Source of the DNA: Microbacterium sp. ACRRU
GTDB lineage: Bacteria > Actinomycetota > Actinomycetes > Actinomycetales > Microbacteriaceae
Assembly: GCF_022346945.1 (NCBI RefSeq)
Contig: NZ_JAKRNI010000018.1
Coordinates: forward strand, 1-64,000
DNA: 64,000 nt
Direction: 5' to 3'
This document shows, piece by piece, positions 1 to 8,791 of the stretch (position 1 is its first letter; the number at the start of each line of letters is the position of its first letter). Both the position numbers and the translations under genes were made by a program. Under the pieces are notes generated by a model. That model saw only the letters and a program-made list of their open reading frames with translations. It did no database searches and was not told the DNA's origin.

Positions 1-8
1 GGGCGGAT

Positions 9-38
9 TTGGCGGGGGCGGGGGATGCCGAGTACAGT
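9..38 (+). promoter_or_regulatory. Candidate rplJL promoter
   Basis: A -35-like TTGGCG (9-14) lies 18 bases before a -10-like TACAGT (33-38). Transcription from here would produce a leader of about 210 bases before rplJ, the usual arrangement for L10-leader-controlled rplJL units. The -35 match is modest, so this is a candidate only. Confidence 0.45.
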
Positions 39-59
39 AGAGACCAAGCCAAAGACCGC

Positions 60-188
60 CGGTCATCGTCGTGCGTGCACGAAGATCGAAGCGTCTGCCG
101 AAAGGCAGAGGACCTGCGCAGGTGACATGAACTCCTCCCGATCGGGAATCCGAGCTCCGTGCGCCTGCGCCGGAGCTCTTCTTTTTTG
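60..188 (+). promoter_or_regulatory. Ribosomal protein L10 leader with attenuator
   Basis: The long untranslated region before rplJ contains several short hairpins (for example the arms CTGCC/GGCAG around 101-116) and ends in a terminator-like stem-loop followed by a T tract. In many bacteria L10, or its complex with L7/L12, binds the mRNA leader to repress its own operon. Position and architecture fit an actinobacterial L10 leader. The exact kink-turn was not resolved by eye. Confidence 0.6.
152..187 (+). terminator. Attenuator in the rplJ leader
   Basis: GAGCTCCG (152-159) pairs perfectly with CGGAGCTC (171-178) over an 11-base loop and is followed directly by a T-rich tract (179-187). It is the only hairpin in the window with a classical U tract. 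It lies 67 bases before the rplJ start, so it is probably a regulated attenuator rather than the end of an upstream unit. Confidence 0.65.
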
Positions 189-254
189 CCGTCGCCCGGT
201 GTCTTGGCCGGCGCCCCGCCTCCGCGGAGCGCCTCGTACACACAAGGAGTGGCC

Positions 255-770
255 ATGGCGCAGAAGGACGCATCGGTCGCCGAGCTCACGAAGCACTTCG
301 AGAACTCGACTGCCGTTCTGCTGACCGAGTACCGCGGTCTGACGGTTGCCCAGCTCAAGCAGCTGCGCAACGACATCCGTCAGGACGCGGAGTACGCCGT
401 GGTGAAGAACACGCTGACCAAGATCGCCGCGGCCAACGCGGGGGTCACGGGACTGGACGACGAGCTCAAGGGCCCGTCTGCCATCGCGTTCGTGCACGGC
501 GACCCGGTCGCCGTCGCGAAGGGGCTGCGTGCCTTCGCCAAGGCTAACCCTCAGCTCGTGGTGAAGGGCGGCTACTTCGATGGCGCCGCTCTGACCGCGG
601 ATGAGGTCAACAAGCTCGCCGATCTCGAGAGCCGTGAAGTCCTGCTGGCGAAGCTCGCCGGTGCGATGAAGGCGACGATGACCAAGGCGGCATACGTCTT
701 CCAGGCGCTTCCGTCGAAGGCCGTTCGCACGGTCGACGCGTTGCGCGAGAAGCAGGACACCGCGGCCTGA
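255..770 (+). CDS. rplJ: 50S ribosomal protein L10
   Basis: Encodes the 171-residue base of the L7/L12 stalk of the large ribosomal subunit, which recruits elongation factors. The N-terminal rRNA-binding part carries the family core [16 protein letters not shown] near residues 23-38 and the NTLTKIA stretch. The C-terminal helix (from about residue 135) is the docking site for L7/L12 dimers. An in-frame start exists upstream at 159, but the ATG at 255 is preferred because AAGGAG sits 5 bases before it and the protein then has normal family length. It is followed after 38 bases by rplL, as in nearly all bacteria. Confidence 0.96.
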   Translation: MAQKDASVAELTKHFENSTAVLLTEYRGLTVAQLKQLRNDIRQDAEYAVVKNTLTKIAAANAGVTGLDDELKGPSAIAFVHGDPVAVAKGLRAFAKANPQLVVKGGYFDGAALTADEVNKLADLESREVLLAKLAGAMKATMTKAAYVFQALPSKAVRTVDALREKQDTAA

Positions 771-808
771 CCCGGCCCGGATGACAATCCCGATCAAGGA
801 GAAACACA

Positions 809-1198
809 ATGGCTAAGCTCAGCACCGAAGAGCTGCTCGACGCGTTCAAGGAGCTCACCCTCATCGAGCTCTCCGAGTTCGTGAAGGCGTTCGAGGAGAC
901 GTTCGACGTCACCGCCGCCGCCCCCGTGGCCGTGGCCGCTGCCGGCGCCCCCGCCGGTGGTGCCCCCGCCGAAGAGGCCGAGGAGAAGGACTCGTTCGAC
1001 GTCGTCCTCGAGGCCGCCGGTGACAAGAAGATCCAGGTCATCAAGGTCGTCCGCGAGCTCACCTCGCTCGGCCTCGGCGAGGCCAAGGCCGTCGTCGACG
1101 GTGCCCCCAAGGCCGTGCTCGAGGGCGCGAACAAGGAGACCGCCGACAAGGCGAAGGAGGCCCTCGAGGCTGCCGGCGCCACGGTGACCCTCAAGTAA
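809..1198 (+). CDS. rplL: 50S ribosomal protein L7/L12
   Basis: A 129-residue acidic stalk protein, present as several dimers on L10, that stimulates GTP hydrolysis by translation factors. It shows the N-terminal dimerisation helix ([20 protein letters not shown]), an Ala/Pro/Gly-rich hinge around residues 35-58, and the conserved C-terminal domain with [27 protein letters not shown] lies 6 bases before the ATG. It ends one residue after the typical terminal TLK motif and is closed by a strong hairpin, so the transcript is rplJ-rplL only. Confidence 0.97.
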   Translation: MAKLSTEELLDAFKELTLIELSEFVKAFEETFDVTAAAPVAVAAAGAPAGGAPAEEAEEKDSFDVVLEAAGDKKIQVIKVVRELTSLGLGEAKAVVDGAPKAVLEGANKETADKAKEALEAAGATVTLK

Positions 1199-1218
1199 TT
1201 CCACGCACTTCGCGTACA

Positions 1219-1253
1219 CGAAGGCCCGGATGCCATTGGCATCCGGGCCTTCG
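1219..1253 (+). terminator. rplL terminator built from a GGATGCC/GGCATCC pair
   Basis: A perfect 16-bp stem (1219-1234 with 1238-1253) with a 3-base loop. The stem contains GGATGCC on one side and GGCATCC on the other. No long U tract follows, only TCGTT. It closes the rplJL unit. Confidence 0.8.
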
Positions 1254-1421
1254 TCGTTCCGCGCCCGCGGCTCCGGGTCTCGCTGCGGGCGGCGGCGGAT
1301 GTTCACCTACTCGAAACAAAGAAGTCTGGGAAATCGGTATGCGTCTCGTCTACGGTCGAGATGACCCCCCGTCGATCCCCCCACCGGCGTCGCTCCGTCG
1401 CGCGTCGTTCTCTGGAGACCC

Positions 1422-4400
1422 ATGCATCACGCACCCTCCCGCGCGCCCGCGCGCCGCTTCACCACGACCCTCAGCGCCGTCCTGGGGGCGGCGTTGCTCG
1501 GCTCCGCCCTCGCTCCCGCCCCCGCGTTCGCGGCCGACGGCCCCCGGGTGGTGATCAACGAGGCCTACCTGAAGGGCGGTAGCGGCGCCGCCGCGTACAC
1601 GCAGAAGTTCGTCGAGTTGTACAACGCCGGCGACACCTCTCAGGACCTCAGCTCGTGGTCGCTGCAGTACCGCTCGGCCTCGAGCACGAGCGCGCCGAAC
1701 GGCGCCAACACCCTGCGCCTGACGGGTTCCATCGCCGCCGGCGGCTACTACCTCATCGCGCTCCCCGGCAACGGCGTCGTCACCAACGCGTTGCCGACGC
1801 CCGACGTCACGAGCACGGGTCTGAACCCGTCCGGGACGACGGGGCAGCTCTTCCTCGCGAATGTCGCCGAGTCGCTCGCTCTGCCCGCGGGCAACGTCGA
1901 CGACCCCCGGGTCGTGGACTTCCTCGGCTACGGCGCCGGGGTGAGCTTCGAGACCGCCCCGGCGGTGGTCGACGGCCCCAATGCCACGCAGAACGCGCTG
2001 ATCCGCAGCGGATTCGTCGACAACGACGACAACTCCGCCGACTTCACCAATACCGCGACCGTCACGCCGCAGAACTCCGGCGGCAGCACCCCCGCCCCCG
2101 AGCCGACCGTCACCCCGACCACGGCGCCCACGACCCCGGCGCCGACGCCGAGCGTCACCCCCGGCGAGGTCGTCGCGATCCGCGACATCCAGGGCACCGG
2201 TGCCACGACCCCGCTCGACGGCGCCACCGTGACCACGCGCGGCATCGTCACCGCCGCGTACCCGACCGGCGGCTACAACGGCTTCTACATCCAGACGCCG
2301 GGGACGGGCGGCGACATCGACCTCGCCGCGCACGCCGCATCGGACGCGATCTTCGTCTACGGCTCCGCGGCCACCGCGAAGGTGCAGATCGGCGCCCACG
2401 TCGAGGTCAGCGGCACCGCGAGCGAGTACTACGGCCAGACCCAGATCACCGCTGCCGCCGACGGCGTCCAGTCGCTCACCGAGCAGGCCGCACCGGTCGA
2501 GCCGGCGAAGATCGGGTGGCCGAAGACGGACGAGGAGCGCGAGCGGTTCGAGGGGATGCTGCTCGCCCCGCAGGGTGACTTCACGGTCACCAACACCTAC
2601 ACGACGAACCAGTACGCCGAGGTCGGCCTCGCGGCCGGCACCACGCCGCTGCGCACCCCGACCGATGTCGCGCGTCCCGACACCCCGGAGTACGTCGCGG
2701 CCGTCGCCGACAACAAGGCCCGCGCGATCGTCCTCGACGACGGGGCTTCGCTGAACTTCCTCAGCACGGCGAAGAACGTTCCCCTGCCGTACGTGTCGCT
2801 CGCCGAGCCGGTCCGCGTCGGCGCTCGCGCGACGTTCGAGACTCCGGTGATCTTGGACTTCCGCAACAACACCTGGAAGTTCCAGCCGACCGAGCAGCTG
2901 ACGGTGGAAAACGCGGATGCCGTGCAGCCGGCGACCTTCGAGAACACCCGGACGGTGGCTCCAGAGCCCGTCGGCGGCAACGTGAAGATCTCGAGCTTCA
3001 ACGTGCTCAACTACTTCACCACGACCGCCGAGAGCGTCGGCTGCACCTCGACCTACGACGACCGCGAGGGCAACCCCATCACGGCGAACCGCTGCCCGGA
3101 CAACGGTCCGCGCGGTGCCGCGAACGACGAGAACCTCCAGCGCCAGCAGGCCAAGATCGTCGCGGCGATCAACGGCCTCGGCGCCGACGTGGTCTCGCTC
3201 GAGGAGATCGAGAACTCGGCGCAGTTCGGCAAGGACCGCGACGCGGCCCTGTCCACCCTCGTCGACGCTCTCAACGCCGCCCTCGGCTCGGAACAGTGGG
3301 TCTTCGTTCCCTCACCGGCCGATCTGCCGGCGTCGGAGGACGTCATCCGCACCGCCTTCATCTACAAGAAGGCCGTCGTGGCGCCGGTCGGTGACAGCGT
3401 CATCCTCGACGACCCTGCGTTCGCGAACGCGCGTCAGCCGCTCGCGCAGGCATTCGCCCCCGTGGGCGACGAGGATGCCGCCATCCTCGCGATCGTGAAC
3501 CACTTCAAGTCGAAGGGCGACAGCGACCCCAAGGCGACCGGCGACAACGCCAATGGCATCCAGGGTGCGTTCAACGGCGACCGCGTGCGTCAGGCCGAGG
3601 CCCTTGCGGCCTTCGCGGACGAGCGTGCGGCCGCGATCGGCACCGACGACGTGTTCCTCCTGGGCGACTTCAACGCCTACTCGCAGGAAGACCCGATCGA
3701 GAAGCTCCGTGAGTTCGGCTACGAGCCGCTCGAGGCGGGAACGGGCAAGTACTCGTACTCCTTCAGCGGACAGTCGGGGTCGCTCGACCACGTGCTGGCG
3801 TCGCCCTCGGCGCGCGAGCTCGTCACCGGTACCGACATCTGGAACATCAACGCCGTCGAGGCCCTCGCCCTGGAGTACAGCCGCTACAACTACAACGCGC
3901 TGAATTTCTATGAGGCCTCGCCGTACCGCTCGAGCGACCACGATCCGGTGATCGTGGGCCTGGACCTGTCGTCGACGACCGAGATCAACCTGCTCGGCAT
4001 CAACGACTTCCACGGCCGCATCGACGCCAACACGGTGAAGTTCGCCGGGACGATCGAGCAGCTGCGCGCGGAGTACGGCGACGACAACTCGCTGTTCGTC
4101 TCGAACGGCGACAACATCGGCGCGTCGCTGTTCGCCTCGTCGGAGTTCGGTGACAAGCCCACGATCGACGTGCTCAACGCGCTCGAGCTGGCGGCCTCGG
4201 CCGTGGGCAACCACGAGTTCGACAAGGGGGCCGACGACCTGACCGGACGCGTGTCCGACCTGGCCGACTTCCCCTACCTCGCGGCCAACGTCTACAAGGA
4301 CGGCCAGCCCCTCCTCCCCGGTTACGAGATCGTCGAGGTGGACGGCGTCCGCGTCGGCGTCATCGGCGCCGTCACCGAGACGACCCCCCAGCTCGTCACG

Positions 4401-6041
4401 GAGAGCGGCATCCGCGGCATCGAGTTCCGTGAGCCGGTCGCCGAGGTCAACCGGGTGGCCGCCGAGATCGATGACCGGGTCGACGTCATCGTCGCCCAGT
4501 ATCACGAGGGCAGCGAGCTCGGGGACGCGGACGCGACGCTCGAGCAGGCCCTCGCCCAGGGCGGCGCGTTCGCGTCGATCGTGAACGACACGGACCCGGC
4601 GGTGGATGCCATCTTCACCGGGCACACGCACGCCGAGTACGTCTGGGACGCTCCGGTCCCCGGCGGTGAGGGCACGCGCCCGATCCTGCAGACCGGGAGC
4701 TACGGCGAGAACATTGGTCAGATCGTGCTCGACGTCGACAGCGACGGCGACGTCGTGGACTACACGGCCCGCAACGTGCCGCGCCTGTCCGCGCCGGACG
4801 CGGCCGCGAGCGCCGAGCTCGATGCGCGTCTGATCGCGACCTACCCCCGGGTTCAGGAGGTCAACGACATCGTCACGGCCGCGCGTGCCGAGGCGGACGT
4901 CGTGGGCCGCGTCCCGGTCGGCTCGGTCACGGCCGACATCACCACCGCCTTCAGCGGCGGCGCCTACGTCGACGGCGTCTACACCGGAGGCAAGCGCGAC
5001 GACCGGTCCAAGCCGTCGGCCCTGGGTGGTCTCGTCGCCGACGCTCTGCTGACGACGCTCGAGGCGCCCGCCCGTGGCGGTGCCGACCTGGCGGTGGTCA
5101 ACCCGGGCGGTCTGCGCGCCGAACTCCTCTACGACGGCGACGGCATCATCACGCGTGCGGAGGCGAACGCCGTGCTGCCGTTCGTGAACAACCTGTGGAC
5201 GACGACCCTCACGGGAGACCAGCTTCGCGTGATGCTCGAGCAGCAGTGGGGCGACGCCGCGGGACGCGGCACGACCAACCTCGCGCTGGGCGTGTCCGAG
5301 AACGTGCGCTACACCTACGACGCCTCGCGCCCGGCGGGCCAGCGCATCCTGGGCATCTGGATCGACGGCGTCGCCGTCGATCCGGCGGCCGAGTACCGCG
5401 TGGGCTCGTTCAGCTTCCTCCTCGGCGGCGGTGACAGCTTCTCGGTCTTCCGCGAGGGCGCCGATACGCGCGATTCCGGTCTCATCGACCGCGACGCGTG
5501 GATCGACTACCTGAGCGCGAACCCGGGCCTCACCCCCGACTTCACCGCCCGCGGCGTGCAGGTCACGGGTCTGCCGGCGCAGGTCGAGCCCGGTGCCGAG
5601 GTGACGCTGACGGTTTCGGGTCTCGACCTGACCTCGCTCGGCGCTCCCGCGCACACGTCGCTGCAGGCGTCGCTCGGAACGACGGACCTCACCCCGGTCC
5701 CCGTGGCCGCAGGGGTCGGGACCCTCACGCTGACCGTGCCCGCTGAGGCAACCGACACGCTCGAGCTGCGGCTGACGGCTCAGCCCACCGGCACCACGGT
5801 GTCGGTGCCGTTGCGGGTCGCCGCCCCGGGCACGACCGACCCGGGAGCCAGCGACTCCGGCACCGGTGCGGGCGGGACCGGACAGGACGGTCCCGGCCGC
5901 GGCAACGCGGGGCAGGCCGGCGGGAACCTCGCGGTGACCGGTGCGGAAGGCGGCTGGATCGGCGCCGGGGTGCTCTCCGCCATCGCGCTGCTCGGACTGG
6001 GCGTGGCCCTGCGCCGCCGCTCGGTGCGTTCGACCGACTGA
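1422..6041 (+). CDS. Secreted cell-wall-anchored nuclease/5'-nucleotidase fusion
   Basis: A 1539-residue multidomain enzyme. A signal peptide (cleavage after AFA, about residue 37) is followed by a lamin-tail-like domain (about 38-190), a Pro/Thr linker, and an OB-like segment. Then comes an ExeM/NucH-type endonuclease domain (about 522-850) with SFNVLNYF, EEIENS, LGDFNAY and SSDHDPVIVG. A UshA-type metallophosphatase follows (about 855-1110) with NDFHGRID, GDNIGAS, GNHEFD and GHTHAEY, then its nucleotide-binding C-terminal domain (VNPGG, LGGGDSF). The end shows LAVTG (1503-1507), a hydrophobic helix and RRR, a class E-type sortase signal. It probably degrades extracellular DNA and dephosphorylates the nucleotides to scavenge phosphate or nucleosides. 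GGAG precedes the ATG. Flanking terminators make it monocistronic. Confidence 0.9.
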   Translation: MHHAPSRAPARRFTTTLSAVLGAALLGSALAPAPAFAADGPRVVINEAYLKGGSGAAAYTQKFVELYNAGDTSQDLSSWSLQYRSASSTSAPNGANTLRLTGSIAAGGYYLIALPGNGVVTNALPTPDVTSTGLNPSGTTGQLFLANVAESLALPAGNVDDPRVVDFLGYGAGVSFETAPAVVDGPNATQNALIRSGFVDNDDNSADFTNTATVTPQNSGGSTPAPEPTVTPTTAPTTPAPTPSVTPGEVVAIRDIQGTGATTPLDGATVTTRGIVTAAYPTGGYNGFYIQTPGTGGDIDLAAHAASDAIFVYGSAATAKVQIGAHVEVSGTASEYYGQTQITAAADGVQSLTEQAAPVEPAKIGWPKTDEERERFEGMLLAPQGDFTVTNTYTTNQYAEVGLAAGTTPLRTPTDVARPDTPEYVAAVADNKARAIVLDDGASLNFLSTAKNVPLPYVSLAEPVRVGARATFETPVILDFRNNTWKFQPTEQLTVENADAVQPATFENTRTVAPEPVGGNVKISSFNVLNYFTTTAESVGCTSTYDDREGNPITANRCPDNGPRGAANDENLQRQQAKIVAAINGLGADVVSLEEIENSAQFGKDRDAALSTLVDALNAALGSEQWVFVPSPADLPASEDVIRTAFIYKKAVVAPVGDSVILDDPAFANARQPLAQAFAPVGDEDAAILAIVNHFKSKGDSDPKATGDNANGIQGAFNGDRVRQAEALAAFADERAAAIGTDDVFLLGDFNAYSQEDPIEKLREFGYEPLEAGTGKYSYSFSGQSGSLDHVLASPSARELVTGTDIWNINAVEALALEYSRYNYNALNFYEASPYRSSDHDPVIVGLDLSSTTEINLLGINDFHGRIDANTVKFAGTIEQLRAEYGDDNSLFVSNGDNIGASLFASSEFGDKPTIDVLNALELAASAVGNHEFDKGADDLTGRVSDLADFPYLAANVYKDGQPLLPGYEIVEVDGVRVGVIGAVTETTPQLVTESGIRGIEFREPVAEVNRVAAEIDDRVDVIVAQYHEGSELGDADATLEQALAQGGAFASIVNDTDPAVDAIFTGHTHAEYVWDAPVPGGEGTRPILQTGSYGENIGQIVLDVDSDGDVVDYTARNVPRLSAPDAAASAELDARLIATYPRVQEVNDIVTAARAEADVVGRVPVGSVTADITTAFSGGAYVDGVYTGGKRDDRSKPSALGGLVADALLTTLEAPARGGADLAVVNPGGLRAELLYDGDGIITRAEANAVLPFVNNLWTTTLTGDQLRVMLEQQWGDAAGRGTTNLALGVSENVRYTYDASRPAGQRILGIWIDGVAVDPAAEYRVGSFSFLLGGGDSFSVFREGADTRDSGLIDRDAWIDYLSANPGLTPDFTARGVQVTGLPAQVEPGAEVTLTVSGLDLTSLGAPAHTSLQASLGTTDLTPVPVAAGVGTLTLTVPAEATDTLELRLTAQPTGTTVSVPLRVAAPGTTDPGASDSGTGAGGTGQDGPGRGNAGQAGGNLAVTGAEGGWIGAGVLSAIALLGLGVALRRRSVRSTD

Positions 6042-6052
6042 GCCGAAACGAG

Positions 6053-6087
6053 ACGGGACCCCGGATGCCTGGCATCCGGGGTCCCGT
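6053..6087. terminator. Bidirectional terminator between nuclease and lacI-type gene
   Basis: A perfect 17-bp inverted repeat (6053-6069 with 6071-6087) around a single base, so the real loop must open a few pairs. It again contains GGATGCC facing GGCATCC. It lies between convergent genes and can serve both. Confidence 0.75.
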
Positions 6088-6092
6088 TCGTG

Positions 6093-7100
6093 TCAGACGG
6101 TGCGCGGGGGAGCGGTGGAGGCCCGTACGACCAGACGGGTCTCGGCGAGGGTGCGCGGCGGTGGCTGCTCGCCCTCGATCATCGACAGCAGCAGGCGTGT
6201 CGCCGCGACGCCCTGGGCCTCGGGGTACTGCTCGACCGTCGTGAGCGCGAACATCTCGGCGTAGTCGTGGCCGTCGATCCCGACGACGCTCAGCTCCGTG
6301 GGGACGGCGATGCCCATGCGGCGGGCGGCGATGACGACGCCGATCGCGACCTCGTCGCACGCCGCGACGACGCCGGTGGGGCGTGAGGCGGCGTCGGCGA
6401 GGAAGGATGCCGCCGCGGCGTAAGCGTCGGTGATGGTCAGTGTCGACGGGACGCTACGGATCCTTACCGCGAGACCGCTGTCGTTCATGGCGTTGCGGTA
6501 GCCGATGGAGCGTTCGTCCACGTCGCGCGCCGGCGCGTCGGTGGGCGGGGTGCTGCCCACGAAGGCGATGTCCGTGTGGCCGAGCGCGATGAGGTGTTGT
6601 GTGATGATGCGGGTGATGCCGATGTTGTCCAGGCCGAGGGTCGGGATGCCCTGGAGGGGGTTTCCGATGCAGACGGTGGGTTTGTCGATTGCGAGCAGCC
6701 GCTCCAGGTCGGTGTCGCCCGGTTCGAGAGCGACGGCGATGATCCCGTCGAATCTCTTGCGTGCGAGGTAGGTCGAGTACAGACTCTCCCGGTCGCGGGA
6801 GCCGGGTTCGGCGACGTAGAGAGTGACGTCGTAACCCTGCGAGATGAGCGAACGCTCGACCCCCTCGATGATCGCGCCGAAGTACCATCGGTTGACCTTC
6901 GGGACGATGAGGGCGACGGTGCGCGTGCGTCCGGTCGCCAGGCTCACGGCGCTGGTGGAGGGCACGTAGCCGAGGGATGCCGCGGCGTCGGTGACGCGAC
7001 GGCGCGTGTCGTCCGAGACGTAGCCGCCGCCGGTGAGCGCGCGACTCGCCGTCGACTTCGACACGCCTGCCAGGCGTGCCACATCGGCGATTCCGCTCAT
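6093..7100 (-). CDS. LacI-family transcriptional regulator of the adjacent sugar importer
   Basis: A 335-residue repressor. The N-terminal helix-turn-helix with hinge reads SGIADVARLAGVSKSTASRA, followed by a periplasmic-binding-protein-like effector domain (TVALIVPKVNRWYFGAIIEG, SVVGIDGHDYAEMFALTTVEQ). The upstream in-frame start at 7166 is rejected because the HTH normally begins within a few residues of the N-terminus and a GAGGAAG ribosome site precedes the ATG at 7100. It is divergent from the ABC importer genes, and two CG-centred palindromes in the shared intergenic region are its likely operators. A sugar effector is expected but unknown. Confidence 0.9.
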   Translation of the reverse strand: MSGIADVARLAGVSKSTASRALTGGGYVSDDTRRRVTDAAASLGYVPSTSAVSLATGRTRTVALIVPKVNRWYFGAIIEGVERSLISQGYDVTLYVAEPGSRDRESLYSTYLARKRFDGIIAVALEPGDTDLERLLAIDKPTVCIGNPLQGIPTLGLDNIGITRIITQHLIALGHTDIAFVGSTPPTDAPARDVDERSIGYRNAMNDSGLAVRIRSVPSTLTITDAYAAAASFLADAASRPTGVVAACDEVAIGVVIAARRMGIAVPTELSVVGIDGHDYAEMFALTTVEQYPEAQGVAATRLLLSMIEGEQPPPRTLAETRLVVRASTAPPRTV

Positions 7101-7171
7101 GAGCCGTCTTCCTCGAGGATCGTCGACGTCCGTGTCGACGTCATGAAGAGTATCCGACAACCGCACAAACT

Positions 7172-7183
7172 GGAACCGGTTCC
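7172..7183. promoter_or_regulatory. LacI-type operator 1 (perfect palindrome)
   Basis: GGAACCGGTTCC is a perfect 12-bp palindrome with the CG centre typical of LacI-family sites. On the minus strand a -10-like GATACT (7149-7154) lies 17 bases further on, so this operator would cover the -35 region of the regulator gene itself. Confidence 0.6.
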
Positions 7184-7245
7184 GCGCACATATCCGCCAG
7201 GAATCCCGCGTGATTCCGCGAGTTACGGAGTCGTAATCAAAGATT

Positions 7246-7275
7246 GTTGCGTAGCGGGCCTTTGTCGCCTACGGT
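7246..7275 (+). promoter_or_regulatory. Candidate promoter of the sugar importer operon
   Basis: TTGCGT (7246-7251), an 18-base spacer and TACGGT (7270-7275) form a plausible sigma-70-type promoter 60 bases before the substrate-binding protein gene. The second operator lies directly downstream, over the expected transcription start. Confidence 0.5.
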
Positions 7276-7280
7276 GATCT

Positions 7281-7292
7281 GGAATCGGTTCC
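7281..7292. promoter_or_regulatory. LacI-type operator 2
   Basis: GGAATCGGTTCC differs from the perfect palindrome at 7172 by one base. The two centres are 109 bp apart, close to a whole number of helical turns, which would suit looping by a tetrameric or paired repressor. Its place just after the -10 box predicts repression of the importer. Confidence 0.6.
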
Positions 7293-7336
7293 CGATGGGT
7301 GCCGGTGCACCACTGAACTCAAAGAGGAGAAATCAC

Positions 7337-8665
7337 ATGGGCATGTCACAGCGGTATCGCCTGCTGGCTCCCGTCGGACTGCTGGCGGTCGGCGCGATCG
7401 CGCTCGCGGGTTGTGCGGAGGGCGACTCGGGCGGCTCCAGCGGTGGCACCGAGGGTGCGACCGTCCGGATCTCCGGCGGCATCACCGGTAGCGAGGCCGA
7501 TCTGCTGAACCAGTCGTTCGAGAAGTTCACCGAAGACACCGGCATCAAGGTCGAGTACACGGGCGACAAGAGCTTCGAGGGAAACATCGTGACGAAGGTC
7601 ACCGGTGGCGACGCCCCTGACATCGCCATCGTCCCGCAGCCGGGTCTTCTGCAGACCCTCGTGGGCACGGGCGAGGTTCAGAAGGCGACGGACACCGTCT
7701 CCTCGAACGTCGACGAGTACTGGGGCGAGGACTGGAAGTCCTACGGCACCGTGGACGGAGAGTTCTACGCCGCCCCGATGCTCGCCAACGTCAAGGGCTA
7801 CATCTGGTACTCGCCCTCGAAGTTCGCCGAGTGGGGCGTCGAGATCCCCAAGACCTACGACGAGCTCCTCGCCCTCACGCAGACCATCCAGGAGAAGACG
7901 GGTGCCGCTCCGTGGTGCGCCGGCTTCGCCTCCGGCGACGCGTCGGGCTGGCCCGGCACCGACTGGATCGAGGACCTCGTCCTCCGTCAGTCCGGCCCCG
8001 AGGTCTACGACCAGTGGGTCGCGAACGAGGTCAAGTTCACCGACCCCGAGATCAAGCAGGCCTTCGACGCGGTCGGTGAGATCCTGCTGAACCCCGCCTA
8101 CGTCAACGCCGGCTTCGGTGACGTCAAGAGCATCAACTCGGTCGCCTTCGCCGATGTCGCGGCCAAGGTCGCCGACGGCAGCTGCCCGATGACGCACCAG
8201 GCTTCGTTCCTGTCGTCGAACTTCCTCACCGTCACGAACGCAGAGGGCGGCGAGGTGACCGTCGCGCCCGATGGTGACGTGTACGCGTTCCTGACCCCCG
8301 GCATCACCGAGGGTGAGCAGTCGGTCGAGGGTGGCGGCGAGTTCGTCGCGACGTTCTCCGACGACCCGAACGTGCAGAAGGTCGCCGAGTTCATGTCGAC
8401 CCCCGAATTCGCTGACGCTCGTGTGGAGCTCGGCGGCGTGATCTCGGCCAACAAGGGCGCCGACCCGTCGCTCGCTTCCAGCGAGTTCCTGAAGGAGGCC
8501 ATGGAGGTCCTTCAGAACCCCGACACCACGCTCCGCTTCGACGCGTCCGACCTGATGCCGGCCACGGTCGGTGCCGGGTCGTTCTGGAAGGGCATGGTCA
8601 GCTGGATCGACGGCACGCCCACCGACGAGGTGCTGCAGAACATCCAGGCCGGCTACGACAACTGA
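7337..8665 (+). CDS. Sugar ABC transporter substrate-binding lipoprotein
   Basis: A 442-residue extracellular solute-binding protein of the carbohydrate (family 1) type. The lipobox LAGC puts the lipidated Cys at residue 26. The mature part has the family pattern TVRISGGITGSEADLLNQSF and DAPDIAIVPQPG. The start at 7337 follows AAAGAGGAG by 7 bases; upstream starts would place non-signal sequence before the lipoprotein signal. It is first in the operon with two permeases. The overall look resembles alpha-glucoside-type binding proteins, but no glycosidase is adjacent, so the substrate stays open. No ATPase is encoded here, so a shared MsiK-type ATPase elsewhere is likely. Confidence 0.88.
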   Translation: MGMSQRYRLLAPVGLLAVGAIALAGCAEGDSGGSSGGTEGATVRISGGITGSEADLLNQSFEKFTEDTGIKVEYTGDKSFEGNIVTKVTGGDAPDIAIVPQPGLLQTLVGTGEVQKATDTVSSNVDEYWGEDWKSYGTVDGEFYAAPMLANVKGYIWYSPSKFAEWGVEIPKTYDELLALTQTIQEKTGAAPWCAGFASGDASGWPGTDWIEDLVLRQSGPEVYDQWVANEVKFTDPEIKQAFDAVGEILLNPAYVNAGFGDVKSINSVAFADVAAKVADGSCPMTHQASFLSSNFLTVTNAEGGEVTVAPDGDVYAFLTPGITEGEQSVEGGGEFVATFSDDPNVQKVAEFMSTPEFADARVELGGVISANKGADPSLASSEFLKEAMEVLQNPDTTLRFDASDLMPATVGAGSFWKGMVSWIDGTPTDEVLQNIQAGYDN

Positions 8666-8678
8666 GCCGACCCGCAAG

Positions 8679-8716
8679 ACCGGTGGGCCGTCCGCTTCGG
8701 CGGGCGGCCCACCGGT
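8679..8716 (+). terminator. Intercistronic hairpin between binding protein and permease
   Basis: A 17-bp stem (8679-8695 with 8700-8716, one G-U pair) and a TTCG-type loop. Such a hairpin after a binding-protein gene usually stabilises its mRNA or reduces read-through, giving more binding protein than permease. Confidence 0.6.
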
Positions 8717-8791
8717 ACCGTACCCCCATCACGGCGCCGCTGAGCCGGCCCGTCCATCGATGAGCACGAGGGCGTGTTCGGGAGGGAAGTC

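Noticed and set aside
3312-5654. A 780-codon open frame on the minus strand
   Set aside because: It lies antisense to the nuclease/nucleotidase gene, which has clear domains. Its product is a low-complexity Arg/Val/Asp-rich chain, as expected for the complement of GC-biased codons.
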